Shown here: positions 35,258-43,945 of the stretch, piece by piece
Layout: each line of letters starts with the position of its first letter
Numbering within the stretch: the stretch's first letter is position 1
Assembly: GCA_903825285.1 (NCBI GenBank)
Contig: CAIJZY010000014.1
Location: 267,867 to 331,866 of the forward strand
Source of the DNA: an uncultured Opitutia bacterium
GTDB lineage: Bacteria > Verrucomicrobiota > Verrucomicrobiia > Opitutales > Opitutaceae
Direction: 5' to 3'
DNA length: 64,000 bases
Made by a program: the position numbers and the translations under genes
Notes under the pieces: model-generated
The model's database searches: none
What the model was told of the DNA's origin: nothing
The model's input: only the letters and a program-made list of their open reading frames with translations

Positions 35258-36145
35258 ATGAGCGCCATCACCTCCAATCTCAACCTGCAGGCCCTCTCGG
35301 CCGCGCGCACCCTCGACCGCACCCAGGACCTGCTCAGCCGCTCGCTCAACCGCCTCTCTTCCGGCTCGAAGATCGTCGACCCCGCCGACAACGCGGCCGG
35401 CCTCGCCAGCGCCAGCCGGTTCGACGCCCAGAACCTGCGCGTGACCGCCGCCCAGACCAACGTGCAGAACGCCGTGTCCTACGTGCAGAGCGCCGATGCG
35501 GCCGCCACCAGCCTGGGCAACGTCGTCACGCGCCTGGGCGAGCTCGCCACCCTGGCGCAGGACCCGACGAAGAACACGGCGGACATCGCGAACTACCAGC
35601 AGGAATTCCAGACCCTCCAGGACCAGCTCCGCGCCACGATTGGCGGGAGCACGGCCGAGATCGGCGGCACCGCCGACGTCACCTCGCCGCTGGCCAACTT
35701 CAACGGCGTGGCGCAGTTCGGCGCCACCGCCACCGGCGGCCGCACGCTCACCATCGGCGCGACGGCGGGGGAGACCATGACGATCCCCGACGTCAACCTC
35801 CGCACGGGCGCCATGGCGGCGCTCATGGCCCAGGACGCCAGCGGCCAGTACTTGGTCCACGCGACCGATGCGAATGCGGCAACGCAGACGACCGCCGGGC
35901 TCCAGCAGCTGGCGGCCGGCCGGGCGACGCTCGGCGCGGCCCAGGCGCGTCTGGACCTCGCGGCCACGACGCTCTCGGTCGAGGGGCAGAACCTGACCTC
36001 GGCCGTGTCCGGCATCCGTGACGTGGACGTCGCCCAGGAGTCCACGCAGTACGCCAAGTACAACATTCTCGTGCAGTCCGGCACGGCCATGCTCACGCAG
36101 GCCAACCAGTCGCCGCAGGCGGTGCTGAAGCTGCTGAAAAGTTAG
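35258..36145 (+). CDS. fliC: flagellin
   Basis: This 295-residue filament protein has an N-terminal D0/D1 region with LSRSLNRLSSGSKIVDPADN and AAGLASASRFDAQNLRVTAA, a short central domain (about 125-200) and a C-terminal D1/D0 region with DVDVAQESTQYAKYNILVQS, ending QANQSPQAVLKLLKS. It is exported and polymerises into the filament. The small central domain suggests a thin, little-decorated filament. It is the last gene of the third unit. No Shine-Dalgarno or sigma-28 element is evident in its 48-base leader. Confidence 0.95.
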   Translation: MSAITSNLNLQALSAARTLDRTQDLLSRSLNRLSSGSKIVDPADNAAGLASASRFDAQNLRVTAAQTNVQNAVSYVQSADAAATSLGNVVTRLGELATLAQDPTKNTADIANYQQEFQTLQDQLRATIGGSTAEIGGTADVTSPLANFNGVAQFGATATGGRTLTIGATAGETMTIPDVNLRTGAMAALMAQDASGQYLVHATDANAATQTTAGLQQLAAGRATLGAAQARLDLAATTLSVEGQNLTSAVSGIRDVDVAQESTQYAKYNILVQSGTAMLTQANQSPQAVLKLLKS

Positions 36146-36185
36146 GAAGCGCCCCGGGGTGGTGTGGGAGGCGCGTCCGGCGGCC

Positions 36186-36220
36186 GCTCAACGCTCAACG
36201 TTCAACACCCAACGCTCAAG
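36186..36220 (+). repeat. tandem heptamers GCTCAAC after flagellin
   Basis: Five consecutive 7-bp units: GCTCAAC, GCTCAAC, GTTCAAC, ACCCAAC, GCTCAAG. Their reverse complement recurs at 36269-36300, so the two arrays can pair across a 48-base gap. They lie in the 234-base stretch between flagellin and the next gene. They may be a mobile or REP-like family or act in mRNA 3'-end formation. Confidence 0.7.
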
Positions 36221-36268
36221 TGATTCCAGGCGCGCGGCGAGGGCGCCGCGGCTCCTTCTCGGGCCCAT

Positions 36269-36300
36269 GAGCGTTGAAGGGTAAGCGTTGAGCGTTCCCA
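36269..36300 (-). repeat. inverted partner array of the GCTCAAC heptamers
   Basis: Reading on the plus strand: GAGC, GTTGAAG, GGTAAGC, GTTGAGC, GTTCCCA, that is, degenerate copies of GTTGAGC, the reverse complement of the array at 36186-36220. The intervening bases 36221-36268 are GC-rich and show nothing else. Together the arrays form a large imperfect inverted repeat. Confidence 0.6.
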
Positions 36301-36324
36301 AACATTTTCCACCTCAGCGCACCG

Positions 36325-36363
36325 GCCAACCAGTCGCCCTTGGCGTTACTGAATTTTCTGAAG
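36325..36363 (+). pseudogene. remnant of a second flagellin C-terminus
   Basis: These 39 bases translate to ANQSPLALLNFLK, close to ANQSPQAVLKLLK at the end of the flagellin just upstream. The first 14 bases, GCCAACCAGTCGCC, are identical. No stop or start frames it, and the surrounding sequence does not extend the match. It is best read as the tail of a deleted flagellin copy. Chance similarity is possible, given the short length. Confidence 0.45.
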
Positions 36364-36379
36364 GCCTTGGTCCAACCCG

Positions 36380-39300
36380 TCACTCCGCCGCGCGGTTCAG
36401 CCGCAGCGCCTGGTGCAGGGCGTGACCGAGCTGCTCGGTCGTGAACGGCTTGGCGAGCAGCTCCACCGGGCCGAGCTCGTCGAGTTCGTGGGTGGAGATC
36501 TTGGAGAAGTAGCCCGACATGATCACCACGGGCAGGCCTGGGATCAATTTGCGCAGCGCGGCCGCCAGCTCGGTGCCCTGCAGGCCGGGCATGGTCTGGT
36601 CCGTCACGAGCACGCGGTACGCCGCCGGCTGCGACTGCCAGGCGGCGAGGCAGTCCTCCGCCGAGCTGAAGGCCACGGCCTGATAGCCGAGTTTCTCGAT
36701 CGTGGCCTTGGTGAAGCGGCCCACGATGCCCTCGTCGTCCACGATGCAGATCAGCTCGCCGCCGCCGCGGGGCGCGGGGCGGGACTCCGTCTCGTCCTCG
36801 GCCGTGTCCTCGGGGCTCATCGGCAGGTAGACATGGAAGGTGGTGCCGACGCCGACCTTGCTCTCGAGGTCGATGACGCCGCGGTGCGCGCGCACGATGC
36901 CGTGGACCACCGCCAGGCCCAGGCCGGTGCCCTCGCGGGTGTTCTTGGTGGTGAAGAACGGCTCGAAGATGCGGTGCAGCGTGGCCTCGTCCATGCCGTG
37001 GCCGGTGTCCGTCATGGACAGGCGGATGTACCGGCCGGCCGCGACGCCGCCGAACCGGGCGCCCTGGTCGGGCGTGATCTCGGCCGGGCCCAGGGTGAGG
37101 CGCAGCGTGCCGCCGTGGGCGCGCATCGCGTGCGCCGCGTTGGAGCCGAGGTTGAGGATCACCTGGTGGATCTGGGTGGCGTCCGCGAGCACATGGCCGC
37201 AGGCCGGGTCGAGTTCCGTCTCGATGCTGATGTTCGCCGGCAGCGTGGCGCGGAGGAAGCGGCGCGCCTCCTCCACCACGAGGCCGAGGTCCACCGCGCC
37301 GTGCTCGGTCTCCGCCGACTGCCGGCTGAAGGTGAGGATCTGCTCGACCAGCTCGCGGGCACGCAGGCTGGCGTTGCGCGCCTCCGCCAGGCAGGCCCGC
37401 GCCGGGTGATCCTCCGGCACCGAGTCGGCCGCGAGCTCATGGTAGCCGATGATGCCCGTGAGGAGGTTGTTGAAGTCGTGCGCGATGCCGCCCGAGAGCG
37501 TGCCGAGCGTCTCCATCTTCTGTGCCTGGAAGAGCTGGATCTCCAGCTGCCGGCGGTCGGTCTCGGTCTGGTGCTGGTTGGTGATGTCCTGGAGGGCGCC
37601 GTGGACCCGCGCCGGCCGGTCGGCCTGCGCCTCGGCCCGCCCGATCACGCGGACCCAGATGTGGCGGCCCTTGGCCGTGATGAGCGGCAGCTCATGGTCG
37701 AAGGCGCCGACCACGGAGAGCGGCGCACCCGATTCGATCGCCTCGAGGACGCCAGGCGGGAAGAAACGGCGGACATCGTCCAGGGTGGGGTGATAGTCCT
37801 CGTCCACTTCGTGGATGCGGCAGACCTCGGCGGACCAGGTGACCAGCGACGTGCTGAGGTCCACCTCCCAGCCGCCGATCCGCGCGATGCGGCTGACCTG
37901 GTCGGCGAGCTCGTCGGTGCGGCGCAGCCGCTGCTCGAGGTCGCGGCGGGCCGTGATGTCCGTGTGCGTGCCGACCATGCGCAGGGGCGTGCCTTCGGGG
38001 GTCCGCTTGACGATCTTGCCGCGGTCGAGGATCCAGCGCCAGTTGCCGTCCTTGGTCCGCATGCGGTACTCGGCCTGATAGAGGGGCAGGCGGCCGGCGA
38101 CGTGCTCCGCGGTCGTGGCTTCGACGCCGGCCAGGTCCTCCGGGTGCACCAGGAGGCGCCAGCCGACGGTGGAGGAGTCCACCTCGCTCGGATGGTAGCC
38201 CAGCATGCGGGCCCAGTGCTCGTCGTGGTAGATCGTGCCCTGCTCGATGTCCCAGTCCCACACCGCCTCATTCGTGCCCTCGATCGCCAGCTGCCAGCGC
38301 TGCTCGGCCATGTGCAGCGCCTCCTGCATGGCCTTCTCGGCCGTGATGTCGCGGTTCAGGCCCACGAGCCGGAAGGGCCGGCCGGAGGAGTCGCGCTGGA
38401 CGTAGCCGTGCGCCTCGACATGGTGCACCGCCCCGTCGGGCCGCACGATGCGGAACTCAGTGTCGTAGCTCGGCTCGTCGCCGCGCACGACGGCCTGGAA
38501 GACCGCCTGCGCGCTGGTGGCGTCCCCGGGGTGCAGGTACCGGACCCAGTCCGCCAGCTGGCCCCGGAAGTCCTCGCGCCGGAGCCCGTAGATCTCGAGC
38601 ATGCGGTCGTCCCACTCGACGCGGGCCGACCCGATGTCGAATTCCCAGACGCCGAAGCTCGACGAGCGCAGTGCCAGCTGAAATCGCTCGTTCAGGAGGC
38701 GGGTGCGCTGCGAGGCCTCGAACTGCGCGGTGATGTCCCGCTCGGTGCCGATCACGCGGAGCAACTGCCCGCCGGCGTTGCGGACGACCAGCCCGCGCGA
38801 CTCGATGTGGCGGACGGCGCCGTCGGGCCGCACGATGCGGCAGTCGAGCGCGTAGGTCGGCGTGCCCTGGACCAGCTGCTGGAAGGCGGCGTGCGCGAGC
38901 GGCCGGTCCTCGGGGTGGATGCGCTGCATCCAGCTCTCGAGCGTGCCGTCGAATTCCGTGAGCCCGTAGATCTGGAGTGTCCGCCGGTCCCATTGGGTGC
39001 GGTGCGCGACCGCATCCCACTCCCAGATGCCGAGCGCGGCGGCCTGGGTGGCGAGCTCGAGCCGCTGGTTGAGCGCCTGCAGGCTGAAGTTGGCCTCGCG
39101 GAGCTCCTGCGTGCGCCGGGCGACCGTTTCCTGGAGCTGCGCGGCCTGCTGCTGCAGGCGGGCGGTCAGGAGCTCGCGGGTCTGGTCCGCGTTCTGGCGC
39201 TGGTCGTCGAGCGCGGTGGCGATCTGGGTGGCGTAGAGCACGACGGCGAAACCGCCCAGCAGGTAGAGCAGGGTGAGCAGCGCGGCGGCGTCCGGCAGGC

Positions 39301-40051
39301 TGAGGGTGGGGCCGCTGCGCCGGATGAGCAGGGCGGCGGAGAGGAGCAGGGGCGTGACGAGCACGCCGATCAGGAGCCGGCGCGCGAGCACGCCGGTGGC
39401 GGTGGCGGAAAGCAGCACGGCGGGCAGCTTGTCGTGCGGCCGGGCGCACAGCAGGCCGAGGCCGAGGAGCAGCAGCCCGGCGCAACCGGCGGCACTGAGC
39501 AGCGGGGCGGGTCCCAGCAGGTCGAGGCGGGAGCCGCCGGGATTGAGGCCCTGCGCGACGCAACCCGCGCCGGCGATGGCCACGACGATCACCGCCAGCC
39601 AGGTGTGGGCGTCATGCAGCGCGCGCGCCGGCGCCCGCGGCAGCGCGAGCAGGGCGGCCGCGGCCGCCGTGTAGCCGAGCGTGGTGTAGGCGCCGACGCG
39701 GCTCGGGAAGCTGCCGGCGGCCACGCCGAGGCCCGTGCCGAAGATCGCGGCGGAACCGCCCGTGTTCCAGTGCAAGAGCAGCTGGACCAGGTTGACCGCC
39801 ACCGGGACGAGTGCGGCGATCGCCAGCCCCCGGGTGGAGCGCTGCCGCGTGCCGCCGGGCAGCAGACAGAGTGCACCGCCGGCGCAGGCGAGGGCCAGCC
39901 CGGTGCCGGCCAGCTGCACGGTCGAGTCCGGCGACAGCGGCACCGCGACCCCGATCCGCGTCAGCCCGCCTGCCAGGATGGCCAGGCCCAGGGTGCCCGC
40001 GAGCCCGCCGGCGAAGCTGGTGGCGCGATGAAGGGTTTCGGCTTGGAACAT
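36380..40051 (-). CDS. hybrid sensor histidine kinase with four PAS domains
   Basis: This protein has 1223 residues from the ATG at 40051. The N-terminal third has about eight hydrophobic segments (residues 15-290), then a short coiled coil. Four PAS/PAC repeats follow, each opening with a pattern such as LGIWEWD, FGVWEFD, AVWDWD or GGWEVD. A HisKA domain (phosphoacceptor in GGIAHDFNNLLTGI), a HATPase domain (FEPFFTTKNTREGTGLGLAV) and a C-terminal receiver (ICIVDDE, then LVTDQTMPGLQG) complete it. The stimulus is unknown. It diverges from a stand-alone receiver gene 254 bases away that could be its partner. Confidence 0.92.
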   Translation of the reverse strand: MFQAETLHRATSFAGGLAGTLGLAILAGGLTRIGVAVPLSPDSTVQLAGTGLALACAGGALCLLPGGTRQRSTRGLAIAALVPVAVNLVQLLLHWNTGGSAAIFGTGLGVAAGSFPSRVGAYTTLGYTAAAAALLALPRAPARALHDAHTWLAVIVVAIAGAGCVAQGLNPGGSRLDLLGPAPLLSAAGCAGLLLLGLGLLCARPHDKLPAVLLSATATGVLARRLLIGVLVTPLLLSAALLIRRSGPTLSLPDAAALLTLLYLLGGFAVVLYATQIATALDDQRQNADQTRELLTARLQQQAAQLQETVARRTQELREANFSLQALNQRLELATQAAALGIWEWDAVAHRTQWDRRTLQIYGLTEFDGTLESWMQRIHPEDRPLAHAAFQQLVQGTPTYALDCRIVRPDGAVRHIESRGLVVRNAGGQLLRVIGTERDITAQFEASQRTRLLNERFQLALRSSSFGVWEFDIGSARVEWDDRMLEIYGLRREDFRGQLADWVRYLHPGDATSAQAVFQAVVRGDEPSYDTEFRIVRPDGAVHHVEAHGYVQRDSSGRPFRLVGLNRDITAEKAMQEALHMAEQRWQLAIEGTNEAVWDWDIEQGTIYHDEHWARMLGYHPSEVDSSTVGWRLLVHPEDLAGVEATTAEHVAGRLPLYQAEYRMRTKDGNWRWILDRGKIVKRTPEGTPLRMVGTHTDITARRDLEQRLRRTDELADQVSRIARIGGWEVDLSTSLVTWSAEVCRIHEVDEDYHPTLDDVRRFFPPGVLEAIESGAPLSVVGAFDHELPLITAKGRHIWVRVIGRAEAQADRPARVHGALQDITNQHQTETDRRQLEIQLFQAQKMETLGTLSGGIAHDFNNLLTGIIGYHELAADSVPEDHPARACLAEARNASLRARELVEQILTFSRQSAETEHGAVDLGLVVEEARRFLRATLPANISIETELDPACGHVLADATQIHQVILNLGSNAAHAMRAHGGTLRLTLGPAEITPDQGARFGGVAAGRYIRLSMTDTGHGMDEATLHRIFEPFFTTKNTREGTGLGLAVVHGIVRAHRGVIDLESKVGVGTTFHVYLPMSPEDTAEDETESRPAPRGGGELICIVDDEGIVGRFTKATIEKLGYQAVAFSSAEDCLAAWQSQPAAYRVLVTDQTMPGLQGTELAAALRKLIPGLPVVIMSGYFSKISTHELDELGPVELLAKPFTTEQLGHALHQALRLNRAAE

Positions 40052-40305
40052 GGGTGAGGCGGAAATGGACCAGTGACGGACCGTGATCGGTGGAAAGGAG
40101 TTAGGACCGGCCCGGGGCGGCCGGCAATCAAGCAATCACGGCGGCACCGGCCGAGCCCAGACTATCGGTCCACTAGGGGACTAATTCAGCGGCTTTGTCA
40201 CCCGGCTCGGGCCCCGCCGCATTCCCTTGATCTCCCCTCAAGATTCGATCCCGGGGGCCGATTAATTTGAGCAATACTGCTTATTGCTTCCGCCTCCCGG
40301 AAATC
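40052..40305. other. intergenic region between divergent kinase and regulator genes
   Basis: This 254-base stretch must hold the promoters of both the kinase (leftward) and the response regulator (rightward). It becomes AT-richer near 40260-40290 (TTAATTTGAGCAATACTGCT). I could not assign -35/-10 boxes with confidence, and no sigma-54 element or long hairpin stands out. A TTG at 40267 could extend the regulator by 13 residues. Confidence 0.4.
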
Positions 40306-40770
40306 ATGACCGACGATCCTTCGCCGTCCACGCCTCCAACGTCCCTGCCCGCCTCCGCCACCGCCGGGCCGGTCCCGGTGCAGCTGACTGCGCGGGACGT
40401 GCTGTTGATCGACGACGATGAGTCGGTCCGCTGCGTCCTCAGCGAAGTGCTGAAGCGCAACGGCTTTTCCTTCGAGAGCGCGGGCAACGGCCGGGCCGCC
40501 CTCGCGCTGCTGACGCGGCACAAGTTCCGGCTGGTGATCACCGACATCTTCATGCCCGACATGGACGGGCTCGAGTTCATCATGAAGTACACCGCGACGA
40601 ACCGGCGCGCGCCGATCCTCGCGATCTCGGGCGGCGGCCGCGGCAGCCTGGCCGACACCAGCCTGAAGCCCGCGCAGCTGCTCGGCAGCCAGCGCACGCT
40701 CGCCAAGCCTTTTGGCCTGAAGGATTTTATCGCCGTCGTGCAGGATATGCTGCGCGAGCAGGCCGCCTGA
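40306..40770 (+). CDS. single-domain response regulator
   Basis: This 154-residue protein has a Pro/Thr-rich N-terminal extension (about 1-28), then one receiver domain: acidic residues 36-38 in LLIDDDES, phosphoacceptor Asp80 in VITDIFMPDMDG, a switch Ser in LAISGGGRG and a Lys in LAKPFG. There is no output domain, so it acts by protein contact, as CheY does. The divergent four-PAS kinase is the obvious candidate partner. The last codons are part of a 21-bp tandem repeat. Confidence 0.9.
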   Translation: MTDDPSPSTPPTSLPASATAGPVPVQLTARDVLLIDDDESVRCVLSEVLKRNGFSFESAGNGRAALALLTRHKFRLVITDIFMPDMDGLEFIMKYTATNRRAPILAISGGGRGSLADTSLKPAQLLGSQRTLAKPFGLKDFIAVVQDMLREQAA

Positions 40771-40808
40771 GGGGCGGAGCAGGCCGCCTGAGGGGCGGAG
40801 CAGGCCGC
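40756..40808 (+). repeat. 21-bp tandem repeat overlapping a stop codon
   Basis: The unit GAGCAGGCCGCCTGAGGGGC plus G occurs at 40756-40776 and 40777-40797, perfectly repeated, with a third partial copy of 11 bases at 40798-40808. The first copy encodes the regulator's final EQAA and stop. Each copy holds the TGA in register, since 21 is a multiple of three. It looks like a recent slippage duplication. Confidence 0.85.
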
Positions 40809-40854
40809 GGCTTTCATTTGGCGGACGGAAATACGCCGTCCCACTTCCCGCCCC

Positions 40855-41625
40855 ATGGTCTCGGCCCGCTCCCTGCGCCTCCCTCTCTGGCTGGCCCTGC
40901 TGCCGTGCCTGCTGCCGGCCGCGCGGCTGTGCGCGCAGGGCGGACCGCCGTTCCTGACCGACGATCCCGGCACGCCCGCCGCGCAGCGCTGGGAGGTGAA
41001 CACCGCGTGGGCGTATGAGCGGCGACCGGGGTCCTGCCTCCAGTCGGCGCCGCTGCTGGATCTCGGCTATGGGCTGAGCGACCGCCTGCAGCTCAGCTAC
41101 GTGGTGGCGCACGTGGTCGGCCATGAGGACGGCTCGCACCTGCGGCTAGGCCTGAGCAACTCGCAGGCGGGACTGAAATGGCGGTTCTTCGAGGACTCCG
41201 CCGCGGGTCTCTCCCTTTCCGTGGCCCCGCAGCTGGAGTTCCGCAATCCGGGTTCGAACTCGCCCGTGCGCGGGCTCGCGTCCGATGAAAACACCCTCGT
41301 CCTCCCGGTCGAGGGCCAGTGGATTGCCGGCGACTGGAGCCTCACGACCGAGCTGGGGGCAATCCGCCCGAGCCGGTCGGATTCCGGCTGGCTCTACGGC
41401 CTCCTGCTGGGCCGCACGCTGAGCCCGCGCGTGGAAGCCGGCCTCGAGTTCCATGGCGAGGGCGATGAGCATCTCGCCCGCACGCAACTCGCGGCCAACG
41501 TCGGCGTGCGCCTCAAGCTGGACGAGCGGTTCCGCCTGCTGGCCTCGGTCGGCACCGAGCTGCACAACCAGCTGGCTCCCCGCTCCACGGTGCTGAGCTA
41601 CGTGGGCATCCAGTGGACGCCCTAG
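40855..41625 (+). CDS. predicted outer-membrane beta-barrel protein
   Basis: This 256-residue protein has a signal peptide (about 1-28, LCAQG). It opens with PPFLTDDPGTPAAQRWEVNT, a start typical of the MetA-pathway/phenol-degradation-like outer-membrane family (PF13557-like). Alternating strand patterns such as QLSYVVAHVVGHE and VGVRLKLDERFRLLASVGTE fit a barrel, and it ends in WTP rather than a terminal aromatic residue. Transported substrate, if any, is unknown. It is tail-to-tail with the desaturase fusion gene, 20 bases apart. Confidence 0.7.
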   Translation: MVSARSLRLPLWLALLPCLLPAARLCAQGGPPFLTDDPGTPAAQRWEVNTAWAYERRPGSCLQSAPLLDLGYGLSDRLQLSYVVAHVVGHEDGSHLRLGLSNSQAGLKWRFFEDSAAGLSLSVAPQLEFRNPGSNSPVRGLASDENTLVLPVEGQWIAGDWSLTTELGAIRPSRSDSGWLYGLLLGRTLSPRVEAGLEFHGEGDEHLARTQLAANVGVRLKLDERFRLLASVGTELHNQLAPRSTVLSYVGIQWTP

Positions 41626-41645
41626 GCCGGCGCCTGGTCGCCGGC

Positions 41646-43928
41646 CTAAAACTCGTCGTACGCGATCTGCCCCTCCGCCACGCCGAGTGCGGCGAGCATC
41701 CGGGTGCAGGCCTTGATCATCTGCGGCGGTCCGCAGAGGTAGAATTCCACGGCCTGGGGTTGCGGGTGCGCGCGGAGGTACTGCGCGAGCACGACCTCAT
41801 GGATCAGGCCCGTGGGCCCGGTCCAGGCGTCCTCCGGCAGCGGAGCCGAGAGCGCGAGGTGGAACGTGAAGTTCGGGTGCGCCCGGGCCAGCGCGGCGAA
41901 GTGGTCGTCGTAGAAGATCTCCTGCCGCGAGCGGGCGCCGTACCAGAAGCTGACCCGGCGGGCCGTGCGCTGCGTCTCGAACAGGTGCGACAGGTGCGAC
42001 CGCAGCGGCGCCATGCCGGCGCCGCCGCCGATGTAGACCGCCTCCTTCTGCGTCGGCTTGAGGTGGAAGTCGCCGAAGGGCCCGATCGCGGTGACGACAT
42101 CGCCGGGGCGGAGGCTGAACACATAGGCCGAGCCGACCCCCGGCGGGCAGTCCTGCCCGGGCGGCGGCGTGGCGAGGCGGACGTTGAAGCGCAGGAGGCG
42201 CTCGGTGGCGGGGTTGCTGGCGAAGGAGTAGTTGTTGCGCCGCCCGCCGGCGGGATGGCGGGCCACGAGGTCGAACACGTGCCAAGCGTCCCACACGGCC
42301 GCGTACGGCGCGGGGATGTCGAAGTCGCGGAACCGGATCTCTTCGTAGGCGGGGATGTCGAGCTGCAGGTAATCGCCCGGGGTGAAGTCGAGGGCCGCGC
42401 CGTCCAGCGGCTCCAGCACCAGCTCCTTGATGAAGGTGGCGACGCTGCGGTTCGAGACCACGCGCAGCCGGCAGGGATGCGGCGAGCGGGCCCCGGCGCC
42501 GCCGGGCCGGGCGACGTTGAGGTACAGCCGGCCGTGCCGGTCCTCGAGCGGGTAGGTGGCCAGGCCGCGGCAGATCGGCGAGCGCGCGGGCGAGCCGTCG
42601 GCGAGGTGGAAGCGGCCGTTGTGCTTGGGACACTCGAGCTGGCCATGCCGCACCAGGCCGTCCCCGAGGTGCGTGTTGCCGTGCGTGCAGATGCCGTCGG
42701 TGGCGTGGAGCCGGCCGTCGGTGTCGCGGCACAGCGCATAGGTCCGGCGCCCATGGTCGAAGCGGATCACGTCCTCGCGGCCGAGGTCGAGCGCGGCGCA
42801 GACCTCGACCCAGCCGTCGGCGTCGGGGCGCGCGTCGCCGCGGCCGGCCGTGGACGCGGACACGCGCGTTGGCGGCGCGGGCAGCCGGCGCCGCACATAG
42901 TAACCCGGGTCCTTCGCCTGGCGGATCACGGCGGGAACGATCTCGCGGTAGGCCGCGAGGATGCTGGGGTAGGGCGCGGGCATGTCGGCCCGCACCGCGG
43001 CATGCAGCTGCGGCAGCGCGTGGTAGGGCACCAGCGGGAACATGTGGTGCTCCACATGGTAGTTCATGTTCCAGTAGAGGTACCGGTGAACCGGGTTCAT
43101 GTAGACCGTCCGGCAGTTGAGGCGGTGATCGAGGACGTTCTCGGCCAGGCCGGCGTGCTGCGTGAGTCCATAGACCACCATCAGCCACGAGCCGTAGAGA
43201 TTCGTGAGGCCGACATACATCAGCGGCAGGACGCTGCGGGTGGCGAGGGCGAGCGCGATGACGCCGGCGTAGATGAGCACGTAGATCCGGGCGCGGAGGC
43301 AGATCTTCGGGAATTCGCTTTCCGGGATGAAGGTCTTCTCCGCGGCGGACATGCGCCCGGCGGCATGGGTGAGAATCGCGCGGAAATACTTCGGGTAAAC
43401 GGGCAGGTTGAAGAAGGCCAGGACGATGGCCTTCAGGTCGGCGGGGCGGGGGACAAAGATCTCGGGGTCGCGCCCGACGATGATGGTGTCGCTGTGGTGG
43501 CGCGTGTGGCTCCAGCGCCAGAGCGTGGACTCGCGCATGACCATGAACGAGGCGAGCTCGTACAGGGCGTTGTTCATCCAGTCGGTGCGGAAGGCGGTGC
43601 CGTGCTCGGACTCGTGCCAGCGCGAGTCGGACGTCGAGGCGTAGAGCGTGCCGTAGATCGCGAACGGGATGACGGCCCACCACGTGCCCCAGAGCCGGTA
43701 GCCCGCGTAGGCGCTGCCGAGGATCAGGGCGAACCAGAGGAGCGTGTCGCGGATCGCCGGGCCGTTGCGGCGCTCGAGCAGGCGGCGCAGCGTGGTGCGC
43801 GGCACGGGGCTCTGGTACCAGTCGGCCTCGGCGAGGCCCTGCGCGATCGCGGCGGCGGTCGTCACGCCCGTGAGGCTGTAATCCAGGCGGGCGGGGGGAG
43901 GGGTCGTGACGGCGGGTTCGGAACTCAT
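41646..43928 (-). CDS. fatty-acid desaturase / Rieske ferredoxin / NqrF-like reductase fusion
   Basis: This 760-residue protein has three parts. Residues 1-345 form a membrane di-iron desaturase/hydroxylase with histidine boxes HESEH (105-109), HTRHH (141-145) and HVEHH (291-295). Residues 370-475 form a Rieske 2Fe-2S domain with Cys414-x-His416 and Cys433-xx-His436. Residues 485-760 form a flavin/NAD reductase closest in style to the NqrF C-terminus: NYSFAS, GPFGDF, GGGAGMAPLRSH, FWYGARS and CGPP, ending in Phe. The chain would carry electrons from NADH through flavin and 2Fe-2S to the di-iron site in one polypeptide. Substrate is unknown. The ATG at 43928 is chosen because upstream residues look non-coding. 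Confidence 0.88.
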   Translation of the reverse strand: MSSEPAVTTPPPARLDYSLTGVTTAAAIAQGLAEADWYQSPVPRTTLRRLLERRNGPAIRDTLLWFALILGSAYAGYRLWGTWWAVIPFAIYGTLYASTSDSRWHESEHGTAFRTDWMNNALYELASFMVMRESTLWRWSHTRHHSDTIIVGRDPEIFVPRPADLKAIVLAFFNLPVYPKYFRAILTHAAGRMSAAEKTFIPESEFPKICLRARIYVLIYAGVIALALATRSVLPLMYVGLTNLYGSWLMVVYGLTQHAGLAENVLDHRLNCRTVYMNPVHRYLYWNMNYHVEHHMFPLVPYHALPQLHAAVRADMPAPYPSILAAYREIVPAVIRQAKDPGYYVRRRLPAPPTRVSASTAGRGDARPDADGWVEVCAALDLGREDVIRFDHGRRTYALCRDTDGRLHATDGICTHGNTHLGDGLVRHGQLECPKHNGRFHLADGSPARSPICRGLATYPLEDRHGRLYLNVARPGGAGARSPHPCRLRVVSNRSVATFIKELVLEPLDGAALDFTPGDYLQLDIPAYEEIRFRDFDIPAPYAAVWDAWHVFDLVARHPAGGRRNNYSFASNPATERLLRFNVRLATPPPGQDCPPGVGSAYVFSLRPGDVVTAIGPFGDFHLKPTQKEAVYIGGGAGMAPLRSHLSHLFETQRTARRVSFWYGARSRQEIFYDDHFAALARAHPNFTFHLALSAPLPEDAWTGPTGLIHEVVLAQYLRAHPQPQAVEFYLCGPPQMIKACTRMLAALGVAEGQIAYDEF

Positions 43929-43945
43929 GGTCGGCGGGAAAAGGT

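Noticed and set aside
36413..40057. 1214-residue plus-strand frame over the histidine kinase
   Set aside because: The opposite strand carries clear PAS, HisKA, HATPase and receiver motifs in a full-length kinase; this frame has none.
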